DNA of 5,461 nt from Verrucomicrobia bacterium UBA740 (GTDB lineage Bacteria > Verrucomicrobiota > Kiritimatiellia > RFP12 > UBA1067), in contig DBKW01000069.1 in the NCBI GenBank assembly GCA_002298665.1, forward strand, positions 1-5,461, in the 5' to 3' direction. Below are positions 1 to 5,461 of the stretch, piece after piece. Positions within the stretch are counted from its first letter, which is position 1. Each line of letters begins with the position of its first letter. The notes below the pieces were generated by a model that was not told where the DNA came from, ran no database searches, and saw only the letters and a program-made list of their open reading frames with translations. Made by a program: the position numbers and the translations under genes.

Positions 1-28
1 GTTCCGGCGCAACGGGGTGGGGTAGGGC

Positions 29-55
29 GAGTAGGACAATTAGGACGAGTAGGAC
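29..55. repeat. Three 9-base units, consensus NNNTAGGAC
   Basis: Three adjacent 9-base units all end in TAGGAC. The outer two are identical (GAGTAGGAC) and the middle one begins AAT instead of GAG. Read on the minus strand, the units begin GTCCTA, which resembles the CTCTAC units of the cluster at 63-89 in the opposite orientation. Confidence 0.8.
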
Positions 56-62
56 GCGCCCC

Positions 63-89
63 CTCCACATCCTCTACATTCTCTACACG
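63..89. repeat. Three 9-base units, consensus CTCYACAYN
   Basis: Three adjacent 9-base units begin at 63, 72 and 81; the second is CTCTACATT. The last 17 bases (73-89) recur exactly at 311-327, so this is one member of a local pair of dispersed repeats. Confidence 0.75.
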
Positions 90-162
90 ATCAATAAACT
101 CCAAGGGGCGAAAAAAGGCTCCTTAACGTTCCGCCACGCGCTTCGCCCGCGCCTCCCCCAAT

Positions 163-244
163 CCAACGGTAGGGGCCGCAGTCCCCTGCGGCCCGCCCCC
201 ACCCCAATGGTAGGGGCCGCAGTCCCCTGCGGCCCGCCCCCCAA
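163..244. repeat. Two tandem 41-base palindrome-bearing repeats
   Basis: Copies at 163-203 and 204-244 are nearly identical: CCAAC against CCAAT at the start, with a small difference in the C-rich tail. Each contains a perfect 9-bp inverted repeat, GGGCCGCAG / CTGCGGCCC, around the four-base loop TCCC (arms 173-181 with 186-194, and 214-222 with 227-235). The form matches REP/BIME-like intergenic palindromes, which can stabilise mRNA ends or dampen transcription. In transcripts from either strand the two hairpins would fold strongly. No T-run follows, so they are not ordinary intrinsic terminators. Confidence 0.85.
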
Positions 245-254
245 CCAGACCGCG

Positions 255-282
255 AAAAGGCGTAGCGTTAGCGTAGCCTTTT
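255..282 (-). terminator. Possible operon-end hairpin, weak
   Basis: AAAAGGC (255-261) pairs with GCCTTTT (276-282) around a 14-base loop, about 100 bases beyond the permease stop. The A/T flanks give a U-run in either direction, as in bidirectional intrinsic terminators. Only three pairs of the stem are G-C and the loop is large, so the call is weak. The loop region contains a 7-base direct repeat, GCGTAGC, at 260-266 and 271-277. Confidence 0.35.
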
Positions 283-302
283 GTTGCTCATCGGAGTTTC
301 TT

Positions 303-327
303 CTCCATTTTCTACATTCTCTACACG
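303..327. repeat. Second copy of the CTCTACA-type repeat
   Basis: Bases 311-327 are identical to 73-89 (17 bases), and the preceding CTCCATTT resembles the CTCCACATC unit of the first copy with a small length change. The two copies lie in the same orientation and bracket the palindromic repeat pair. Confidence 0.75.
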
Positions 328-339
328 GTTAAATATAAT
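311..339 (+). promoter_or_regulatory. Speculative sigma70-like promoter, antisense to permease
   Basis: A perfect TATAAT at 334-339 is preceded, with a 17-base spacer, by TCTACA (311-316), which matches four of six bases of the -35 consensus. It would direct plus-strand transcription into the 3' end of the permease gene as antisense RNA. The box sits in an AT-rich patch of an otherwise GC-rich region, so chance is a real alternative, and the -35 element is also part of a repeat. Confidence 0.22.
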
Positions 340-350
340 AAGCCCCCACT

Positions 351-376
351 CTCTGCGTTCTCTGCGTCTCTGCGTG
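351..376. repeat. Three CTCTGCGT units next to the permease stop
   Basis: CTCTGCGT occurs three times, at 351-358, 360-367 and 368-375, giving a period of 9 then 8 bases. Read on the minus strand this is a series of ACGCAGAG units beginning within a few bases of the permease TAA (381-379). From memory, ACGCAGAG-type triplets recur between genes in many unrelated bacterial genomes; their function is unknown to me. Confidence 0.8.
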
Positions 377-378
377 AG

Positions 379-2532
379 TTATTTACCCCCGAGGCGGCGG
401 ACGAGTCCCCAGGCGACCGGCACGGCGACGAGGCACACGAATCCCAACGCGAGGAGCGTCCCCACCATAAGCGGACGCGCCGGCAGGACGAATCCGGCCG
501 GGAGCCCCCAATTCGCCATCATCCGCCGCGTCCCGAACGTGCACAGCCACCCCGCCAGCGCCCCGCCGGCGAGCCCCAGCGCCAGCCCCGCGACCGCCAC
601 CTTGAGCGCGCCCGCGAACAGAAGCGCCGCGAGCTGTCCGCGCGTCTCGCCCAGCGTCCGGCGGACCGCGAACGCCTGCCGCCGCGCGTCGGCGTCCGCC
701 GCCAGAAGCGAAACGAACCCGAGGGACACGACGAGGACGAAGACGAAGGGAATGTGCGCGAGCGATCCGACGAGGTCGCTGCTGTGGGCGAGCGTCCCGT
801 CGGCGACTTCGTCCCGCGCATGCAACCGCACCGTGTTGCCGCGCACCTCACCTTCCTTTGTGACGAGATTGGCGCCGTTCAAGGCGGACACAATCTCCCG
901 CTCCACGCGCCGCCCCGCCCCGAACACGCCGTATTTCGCCACGAATGCCGGTTCATAATCGAGCCACAGGTGCGTCATCGGCACAAACGCTTGCGGACGC
1001 CTGTCCGCCGCGGCGAGCGTATCGAAGCTCACGAAAACGGGTCCGTCGGTGTAGACGGGCATGCGGCCGAGTCCGCGCAAAAGTCCGCGGCTGGTCACCA
1101 TGTGCCAGTTGAGGTCGACGATTCCGGCGATCTTCAGCGCAAGCCTCTCGCCCTTGCCGCACGCCAGTTCCAGGCTGTCGCCGAGCGCCAAATGCCGCGC
1201 CCGCGCCATCATCTCCGTCACGAGGCACGCATTCCCCGCGAAAAGCGCGTTCGTCGCCGCCACACGGTCCCCGGCCGCGAACCGGAACGGCGGCATGTAG
1301 TCGCTCGCGAGCAGAAGCGCGTTGCGGTACGCCTTGCCGCGCCCGCCGCCCGAACCCCGCCACGCGAGTTCCTCCAGCGGGAACAGATTGACCTGCAGCG
1401 GCTGAAGCTCCGAAATCCGCCGCACCCCCTCCAGCTTGCGCAGCTTCCCAATGTCGAAACTCGACACGCCCGCCGGCAGAATCGACACGATTGCGTCCGG
1501 CCACTCCTTGGACGGCACGAACGCCTGCGTCAGGGACGCCCCCCACACTTCGACGGCGACGAAACCCCCGAACCCGAGGGCGTAGGCCAGAACCATCCCC
1601 CACGGACGGTGCCGCGGCGGACGCAGCCCGGCCGCTTCCAGCGGTCTGACCGAAAGCGCCGGCCGCAGCGCCGCCAAAGACGCCAGGAGCGTCGCGCCCA
1701 GGACGAGCGCCGCGGCGATTCCGAACGCCGAAAGCGGCAGAACCCCGCCTTCCGGGAAAAGCGCCGCGTCCGCGGCCGTGTACGCCCAAAGCGCCGCGCT
1801 CGCCCCGAGCGCCCCCACGCCATAGCCGGCCAGCCCCAGCACGCACGCCTCGCCCCAGACCTGCCGGACGATCCTGCCCCGCGTCGCCCCCAAAACGCGC
1901 TGGATCGCGTAGTCCCGCCGCTTCGCTTCCACCGAGAGGCACAGCGTCTGGACGAGTAGCCCGAGCGCCGTCAACGCCGCGGCCCAAAGCAGAAGTCCCC
2001 GCGCCCGGTCGAAGTTGCGCCCCGCGTCGCTGCGGAACCCCGGCGCGAGTTCCGCGGCGGTTGGCGCCCGGTAGGGCGTCCATTCCTCCCCAATCGCCGC
2101 GGCCGTCTCCCGCGCCACGAACGCGTTCGGATACCCCCGCACGGGACGGTCCCAGTCGAGTATTTTCACGAGCCGCAGCCGGTACGCCCCCTTCTGCCCG
2201 ACAAACGTCAATTCCGTCCCGCGCGGCGGCGGCGCCAACCGCCGCTGCGCGAAAAGCGCCCGGCTGACCACGACCTCCCCGGTCGCCACCCCGGCGGACG
2301 CCGTCGCGAATGTGCACCGCACCGGCGGACCCTGCATTACCCGCCCGCCCGGACGGTAATCCAGCGCGCTTCGCCACGTCTGCGCCCCTTCTTCCACGGG
2401 GACTTCCCGCAAAAGCCGTGCGGCGACGGCTTCCGCCTGCGCGTCGTTGGAGGCCACAAGTGCCCGCATGAAAACGACCGTCCCCGCGGCGAGGGCAATC
2501 CCGAGCACGGCGCACAAACTCCGCGCCTTCAT
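379..2532 (-). CDS. ABC transporter permease with two FtsX-type cores
   Basis: This 717-residue inner-membrane permease partners the adjacent MacB/LolD-class ATPase. Eight membrane segments can be read by eye, at about 5-26, 179-201, 226-252, 268-290, 311-332, 592-612, 638-664 and 687-711. They form two four-helix FtsX-like units. Extracytoplasmic domains follow helix 1 (about 27-178) and helix 5 (about 333-591). After helices 2 and 6 come matching coupling segments, RRDYAIQRVLGATRGRI (205-221) and RRQAFAVRRTLGETRGQL (617-634), the hallmark of the family. A typical RPLEAAGLR tail (296-304) ends the first core. The first extracytoplasmic domain is about 150 residues and the second about 260. 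The start at 2532 has GGAG (2544-2541) 8 bases upstream and forms an ATGA overlap with the ATPase stop. A longer reading frame back to 2892 only runs antiparallel-free through the ATPase gene in another frame and is artefactual. Two cores in one chain could make a full permease without dimerising. The substrate and direction are unknown. Confidence 0.92.
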   Translation of the reverse strand: MKARSLCAVLGIALAAGTVVFMRALVASNDAQAEAVAARLLREVPVEEGAQTWRSALDYRPGGRVMQGPPVRCTFATASAGVATGEVVVSRALFAQRRLAPPPRGTELTFVGQKGAYRLRLVKILDWDRPVRGYPNAFVARETAAAIGEEWTPYRAPTAAELAPGFRSDAGRNFDRARGLLLWAAALTALGLLVQTLCLSVEAKRRDYAIQRVLGATRGRIVRQVWGEACVLGLAGYGVGALGASAALWAYTAADAALFPEGGVLPLSAFGIAAALVLGATLLASLAALRPALSVRPLEAAGLRPPRHRPWGMVLAYALGFGGFVAVEVWGASLTQAFVPSKEWPDAIVSILPAGVSSFDIGKLRKLEGVRRISELQPLQVNLFPLEELAWRGSGGGRGKAYRNALLLASDYMPPFRFAAGDRVAATNALFAGNACLVTEMMARARHLALGDSLELACGKGERLALKIAGIVDLNWHMVTSRGLLRGLGRMPVYTDGPVFVSFDTLAAADRRPQAFVPMTHLWLDYEPAFVAKYGVFGAGRRVEREIVSALNGANLVTKEGEVRGNTVRLHARDEVADGTLAHSSDLVGSLAHIPFVFVLVVSLGFVSLLAADADARRQAFAVRRTLGETRGQLAALLFAGALKVAVAGLALGLAGGALAGWLCTFGTRRMMANWGLPAGFVLPARPLMVGTLLALGFVCLVAVPVAWGLVRRLGGK
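2529..2532 (-). other. ATGA stop-start overlap, ATPase/permease
   Basis: The TGA stop of the ATPase (2531-2529) and the ATG of the permease (2532-2530) share bases as ATGA. Such junctions usually mean translational coupling and matched production of the two subunits, which supports the view that the two proteins form one complex. Confidence 0.93.
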
Positions 2533-3242
2533 GAATACGTCTCCAGATAGAGCCGCGAAACGCGCGCCGGGTCGCCCCCGGTCGGATGGCTCGCCGCCAG
2601 TCTCCCGTCCTTGAGGAAGTTCACGTTCGTGGCGTGCGCCGCGACGACCGGATCGTGCGTCACGACCAGAATCGCGCTTTGACCCCCCGCGTTCAGCGTC
2701 CGCAGAAGCCCGCAGAGCCCTTTCGCCGCCTGCGTATCCAGATTCCCCGTCGGCTCGTCCGCCAAAACGATGTCCGGTTCCGGCAAAAGCGCCCGGGCGA
2801 TGGCCACGCGCTGCCGCTCCCCGCCCGAAAGTTCCGCCGGATGCCGCCCGAGCTTGTCCCCGAGCCCCAGTGTCTCCGTCAGCCACGCCCACCGCGCCGG
2901 ATCCGCCGCGGCATGGTCCAGTTTGAGCGGGAAAAGGATGTTTTCCGCCACTGTCTTCTCTTCCAGCAGGTTGAAATCCTGGAAAACGAACCCGATGTGC
3001 CGCCGCCGGAATCTGGCCGCCGCCGCGTCCGAAAGGCGGGTGACGAGCGTCCCGCCCACCGCGATCTCGCCGGAATCCGCCCCCAGCAGCCCCGCCGCCA
3101 CATGCAGAAACGTGGACTTCCCCGACCCCGACGGACCCATCAGCGCCTCGAATCCGCCCGCTTCAAGGGTAAGCGAAAAATCGTCCAATACCGTCCGCCC
3201 GCCGTATTTCTTCGTGACGGACACCGCCTTCAGTGCTTCCAT
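2529..3242 (-). CDS. ABC transporter ATP-binding protein, MacB/LolD class
   Basis: This 237-residue cytoplasmic ATPase should drive the FtsX-type permease encoded immediately downstream. All nucleotide-binding motifs are intact: Walker A GPSGSGKST (36-44), Q-loop FVFQDFNLL (85-93, Q88), signature LSGGERQ (138-144), Walker B VLADEP (159-164), D-loop GNLD (166-169) and switch histidine H196 in VVTHD. The FQDFNLL and ADEPTGNLD wording is typical of the MacB/LolD/FtsE group of ABC ATPases, as opposed to binding-protein-dependent metal importers. I chose the ATG at 3242 because GGGGAG (3255-3250) lies 7 bases before it. A TTG at 3263 would add seven residues (MDAGRTA) but would overlap that Shine-Dalgarno. 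The gene starts 36 bases after the receptor's stop and its TGA overlaps the permease ATG, so it is very probably cotranscribed with both. Function as an active ATPase is well supported; the transported substrate is unknown. Confidence 0.95.
   Translation of the reverse strand: MEALKAVSVTKKYGGRTVLDDFSLTLEAGGFEALMGPSGSGKSTFLHVAAGLLGADSGEIAVGGTLVTRLSDAAAARFRRRHIGFVFQDFNLLEEKTVAENILFPLKLDHAAADPARWAWLTETLGLGDKLGRHPAELSGGERQRVAIARALLPEPDIVLADEPTGNLDTQAAKGLCGLLRTLNAGGQSAILVVTHDPVVAAHATNVNFLKDGRLAASHPTGGDPARVSRLYLETYS
2541..2544 (-). promoter_or_regulatory. Shine-Dalgarno site of the permease gene
   Basis: GGAG on the minus strand, 8 bases before the ATG at 2532 and inside the end of the ATPase gene. 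It decides the permease start over the upstream in-frame codons that run through the ATPase gene. Confidence 0.75.
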
Positions 3243-3249
3243 TGCCGTT

Positions 3250-3255
3250 CTCCCC
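3250..3255 (-). promoter_or_regulatory. Shine-Dalgarno site of the ATPase gene
   Basis: GGGGAG on the minus strand, 7 bases before the ATG at 3242. Its spacing favours that ATG over the TTG at 3263. It lies in the 36-base gap after the receptor's stop codon, so the ATPase has its own ribosome entry site and does not depend on coupling to the receptor. Confidence 0.75.
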
Positions 3256-3278
3256 GCGTCCAAACGCGTATTTTAGCC

Positions 3279-5423
3279 TCAAAACCGTGCGCGCACCCCG
3301 ATTTCGAATGTTCGCGCCTCACCCGCCAGACACTCGTAGAAGTGCCGCGCCGACTCGAAATACGTCTCCCCCAGAAGATTGCGCACCCCGAGCGTCAACG
3401 TCCAGTCTTCCGGCCCGCCGAACTTCGCCAGCGGCACCGCCACGCGGATGTCCACCAGATGGGACGGATCAAACCGCAGATTCTCGTCCTGGAATTTGCC
3501 GCGCAGCGTCGCGTAGCTCATGGAACGGAACCGGTACCCCGCCCCCAACACGATATCCGCGAGCGGACCTTTCGCGATTCGGTAGGACGTGTTCAGCGAA
3601 AAGGCGTGCGCGGGATACCGCGCGAAATCGCGTCCTTTTTGTCCGGGCGGCACGGTGCAATCCTTGTATTGCGTGAAGGCGTAAAGCGCCAGAACCGTCC
3701 AGTTTTCCGCAATATCCCCCGTCAGCGAAACTTCCGCCCCGCGCGAACGGCTGCGTCCGTCATACGTGTAGAACCCGGTCGCCGTGTCGGCCGTGGGCAC
3801 GTTTTCCTGCTCGATACGGTAAGCGGATACCGTCAGCCACAGCCGCTCCGCCGGCGAAACGCGCACGCCCGCCTCGTATTGTTCGGCGATCCAGGGGCTA
3901 TCCGGCGAAGAACCGTCCGCATTGCGGTACCCGAGCGTCGGCGTGCGCGTCTGGGAATAGTTCCCGAAAAGAACAACCCAGTCGAGGGGCTGGACGGCTA
4001 CCCCCGCCCGCGGCGAAACGGCGTCCGCCGTCTGGTGCCGGTAGCGCGTCCCCGTCCCGGCGGTGTAGGCCTGCTGTTCGAAGTGGTCGTAGCGCACACC
4101 CCCGAGGAGCGTGAGCCCCCGCCACGAGACGGAATCCTGGAAAAGCGTCCCATAGCGCGCCGTGGGCGTGCCGAAACCGCCCCCGGCCTCGCGGTAGTTG
4201 AAATCCGCCTGGTTCACGAGGGCGTTCGTCGCGCCCCAGCCCATCTCTTTCGTGTAGATGGACCGCACAAACGTGTTGTAATTGCGGCTGAGACTCGAAC
4301 TTTCGGAAAATTGCGTTGTCGTATAGCGTCCGTCGCCGGTATTGTGGACCGGGAACCACAGCCCCGTCTCGCAGAAATGGTCGAATTCGTCCCCGCGCGT
4401 CGCCGCATACGGTTCCCGCGTCGTCTGCGCCCAGGAAGAAACCAGCATCGCCGCGCCGAATTTCAGCAACCACGCGTCCGTGACCTGCCAATCCACCCAC
4501 GGATTGACCAGAAACCCCTGATATGTGGAACGATCCCCGCGCCGGCAGGACGATTCGTGCCAGCCGTACCCGCCCGCCGGACGCCCCCGCCAGACCGGCA
4601 CCCCGATGTAGCTGGGCTGGTCCGTGTACTGGAAGAGCGTCTTCAACCCGAAACGCACCGCCTCGCCCGGCTCGAAAACGAAACTCGGCGCCACCGCGAA
4701 CGATTCCCGCGGACGCGCCCCCTTCTGGGAACCCTCCTCTATATAGGCGGGCGTATAGCAGTCGGCCGTCGCCAACACGCGCACCGCCCCCTTCCCGTCC
4801 AGAAACGTCTGGTTCACGTCCAGTCCGCCGCGTTCGCGGCGCGTATGGCGCCCGACGGAAAGATGGCCCTCCAGATTCGTCTCGTCTTTCGCCGTCGTGG
4901 CGCTCTTGAGATAGAGGTTGACCGCCCCGCCCGCCCCCGCGGCGTTCTGGGAAGCCCCTTGCCCGCCCCCGAGCGCACCGAGCGGACCCTTCACGATCTC
5001 CACCCGCTCCATCAGAAACGGATCCATGAACAGCCCCGCACCCCGTCCGATCGGCAAAACACCGTCAAACGCCGGCTCCGTCCCGCCAAACCCGCGGATG
5101 GAAAACGTCCCCGGCTGGCGGATGAGCAGCGATTTCCCGCCTGTTTCGATCCCCGGCACATAGCGCAGAAGATCGTGCAGGTCGGTCGGATTGTGCTCCT
5201 CGATGAAATCTTCCGTCAGCGTGTCCACCACGACCGGCAACTTCTCCGGCGGCGTGTCCGTATACGTCCCCCCGTTCACGGTTTCCGCGCGGTACGTCGA
5301 AAGCGCCGTCCCCTCCACCGTAACCGTGCCCAGATACGCCACGCCGTTTGTCGCGGAACTTTCCGCGGCAAATCCACCCATCGCCGCGAAAAACGCCGCG
5401 CCCAAAAAGAAAATACGCTCCAT
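3279..5423 (-). CDS. TonB-dependent receptor, siderophore-receptor type
   Basis: This 714-residue outer-membrane receptor is predicted to take up a ferric siderophore or similar metal chelate using energy from TonB-ExbBD. A signal peptide covers about residues 1-20 (charged MER, hydrophobic core, FAA then E21). A TonB-box-like stretch, GTVTVEG, lies at 32-38. The plug spans roughly 58-172, with LHDLLRYVPGIETG (82-95), SIRGFGG (108-114), FDGVLP (119-124) and MERVEIVKGPLGALGG (138-153). The barrel fills the rest: SPRAGVAVQP at 470-479, NYSQTRTP at 488-495, SRGAEVSLTG at 560-569, GVRNLLGETYF at 679-689, and a terminal phenylalanine typical of barrel proteins. The length is normal for the family. 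It has no N-terminal STN signalling domain and no carboxypeptidase-like domain, so direct anti-sigma signalling is unlikely. The start is firm: an in-frame TAA lies at 5435-5433, just upstream, although only a weak, closely spaced GAG precedes the ATG. Five cysteines (222, 293, 351, 589, 698) are somewhat many for this family. The class is certain; the ligand is not visible. Confidence 0.95.
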   Translation of the reverse strand: MERIFFLGAAFFAAMGGFAAESSATNGVAYLGTVTVEGTALSTYRAETVNGGTYTDTPPEKLPVVVDTLTEDFIEEHNPTDLHDLLRYVPGIETGGKSLLIRQPGTFSIRGFGGTEPAFDGVLPIGRGAGLFMDPFLMERVEIVKGPLGALGGGQGASQNAAGAGGAVNLYLKSATTAKDETNLEGHLSVGRHTRRERGGLDVNQTFLDGKGAVRVLATADCYTPAYIEEGSQKGARPRESFAVAPSFVFEPGEAVRFGLKTLFQYTDQPSYIGVPVWRGRPAGGYGWHESSCRRGDRSTYQGFLVNPWVDWQVTDAWLLKFGAAMLVSSWAQTTREPYAATRGDEFDHFCETGLWFPVHNTGDGRYTTTQFSESSSLSRNYNTFVRSIYTKEMGWGATNALVNQADFNYREAGGGFGTPTARYGTLFQDSVSWRGLTLLGGVRYDHFEQQAYTAGTGTRYRHQTADAVSPRAGVAVQPLDWVVLFGNYSQTRTPTLGYRNADGSSPDSPWIAEQYEAGVRVSPAERLWLTVSAYRIEQENVPTADTATGFYTYDGRSRSRGAEVSLTGDIAENWTVLALYAFTQYKDCTVPPGQKGRDFARYPAHAFSLNTSYRIAKGPLADIVLGAGYRFRSMSYATLRGKFQDENLRFDPSHLVDIRVAVPLAKFGGPEDWTLTLGVRNLLGETYFESARHFYECLAGEARTFEIGVRARF

Positions 5424-5461
5424 ATACTCTTTTTAACGCACCCGACACCCCGCGCGTTCAC
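5424..5461 (-). other. Partial leader of the receptor gene
   Basis: These 38 bases precede the receptor ATG on the minus strand. They contain an in-frame TAA (5435-5433) that limits the start, and an A-rich stretch ending in GAG three bases before the ATG as the only ribosome-site candidate. No complete promoter, Fur box or riboswitch fits in so little sequence; the true regulatory region lies outside the window. Confidence 0.6.

Larger units (their letters stand above)
1..378. other. Gene-free, repeat-mosaic intergenic region
   Basis: No open frame here has the look of a protein gene, and no tRNA or other RNA gene is recognisable. The stretch follows the operon's last stop codon and is made largely of short repeats, annotated separately: four clusters of about three 8-9-base units, a pair of 41-base tandem copies with palindromes, and one short hairpin. 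AT-rich patches near 88-100 and 328-342 stand out against the GC-rich surroundings. The nature of the gene to the left of the window is unknown. Confidence 0.8.

Noticed and set aside
103..124. Hairpin with a seven-pair stem and an A-rich loop as a terminator
   Set aside because: The A/T-run lies in the loop and not after the stem, and one pair is G-T, so it does not have terminator form.
163..376. CRISPR array
   Set aside because: The 41-base copies are directly adjacent without unique spacers, the other units are only 8-9 bases, and no cas gene is present.
754..1959. 401-codon open frame on the plus strand
   Set aside because: It is Arg/Pro/His-rich low-complexity translation opposite the permease gene, a by-product of GC-rich third positions on the minus strand. 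No domain or ribosome site is visible.
953..2515. 520-codon second minus-strand frame inside the permease gene
   Set aside because: It is Gly/Arg/Ala-rich with no membrane segments, while the overlapping frame encodes a clear FtsX-type permease.
2533..2892. Long N-terminal extension of the permease reading frame, 120 residues before the ATG at 2532
   Set aside because: It runs through the ATPase gene in another frame, is Arg/Gly/Ala-rich without membrane or domain character, and a well-spaced GGAG and the ATGA overlap mark the start at 2532.
2770..3276. 168-codon plus-strand frame opposite the ATPase
   Set aside because: It is a Ser/Pro/Arg-rich shadow of a gene with all ABC motifs intact.
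5424..5461. Fur box or cobalamin riboswitch upstream of the receptor
   Set aside because: Only 38 bases of leader are available and they contain neither a recognisable GATAATGATAATCATTATC-like site nor room for a riboswitch.

Overview
The window is GC-rich DNA that looks like a chromosomal segment of a Gram-negative (diderm) bacterium, because it encodes an outer-membrane TonB-dependent receptor. The lineage cannot be fixed from the sequence. The GC-rich coding style and the intergenic tail built from several short repeat families remind me of uncultured Verrucomicrobiota/Kiritimatiellota-type genomes, but that is a weak impression, not a result.

All three supported genes lie on the minus strand and form one compact transcription unit, read from right to left. 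First comes a siderophore-type TonB-dependent receptor of 714 residues (5423 to 3279). After a 36-base gap comes an ABC ATPase of the MacB/LolD class of 237 residues (3242 to 2529, with its own Shine-Dalgarno). It overlaps the next gene by an ATGA junction. The third gene is a 717-residue permease (2532 to 379) made of two successive FtsX-type cores, with two extracytoplasmic domains of unequal size. The genes fill almost all of 379-5423, and nothing supports a real gene on the plus strand.

The receptor should import a scarce ligand, most likely a ferric siderophore or another metal chelate, across the outer membrane. The ATPase and permease should form one complete inner-membrane ABC machine. 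MacB-class machines usually do not import. They export, extract or drive mechanical work, so the pairing suggests export or recycling of the ligand carrier, or an iron-linked role like that of the FtsX-type permeases of the Campylobacter p19/FetMP loci. No MacA-type adaptor, TolC-type channel, periplasmic binding protein or TonB/ExbBD gene is present in the window.

The left end, 1-378, has no gene. It is a mosaic of short repeats: four clusters of roughly three 8-9-base units, two 41-base tandem copies that each contain a 9-bp palindrome, and a short A/T-flanked hairpin that may end the operon. A perfect TATAAT box pointing towards the permease gene on the plus strand is a speculative antisense promoter. 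The right end, 5424-5461, is only a 38-base piece of the receptor's leader.
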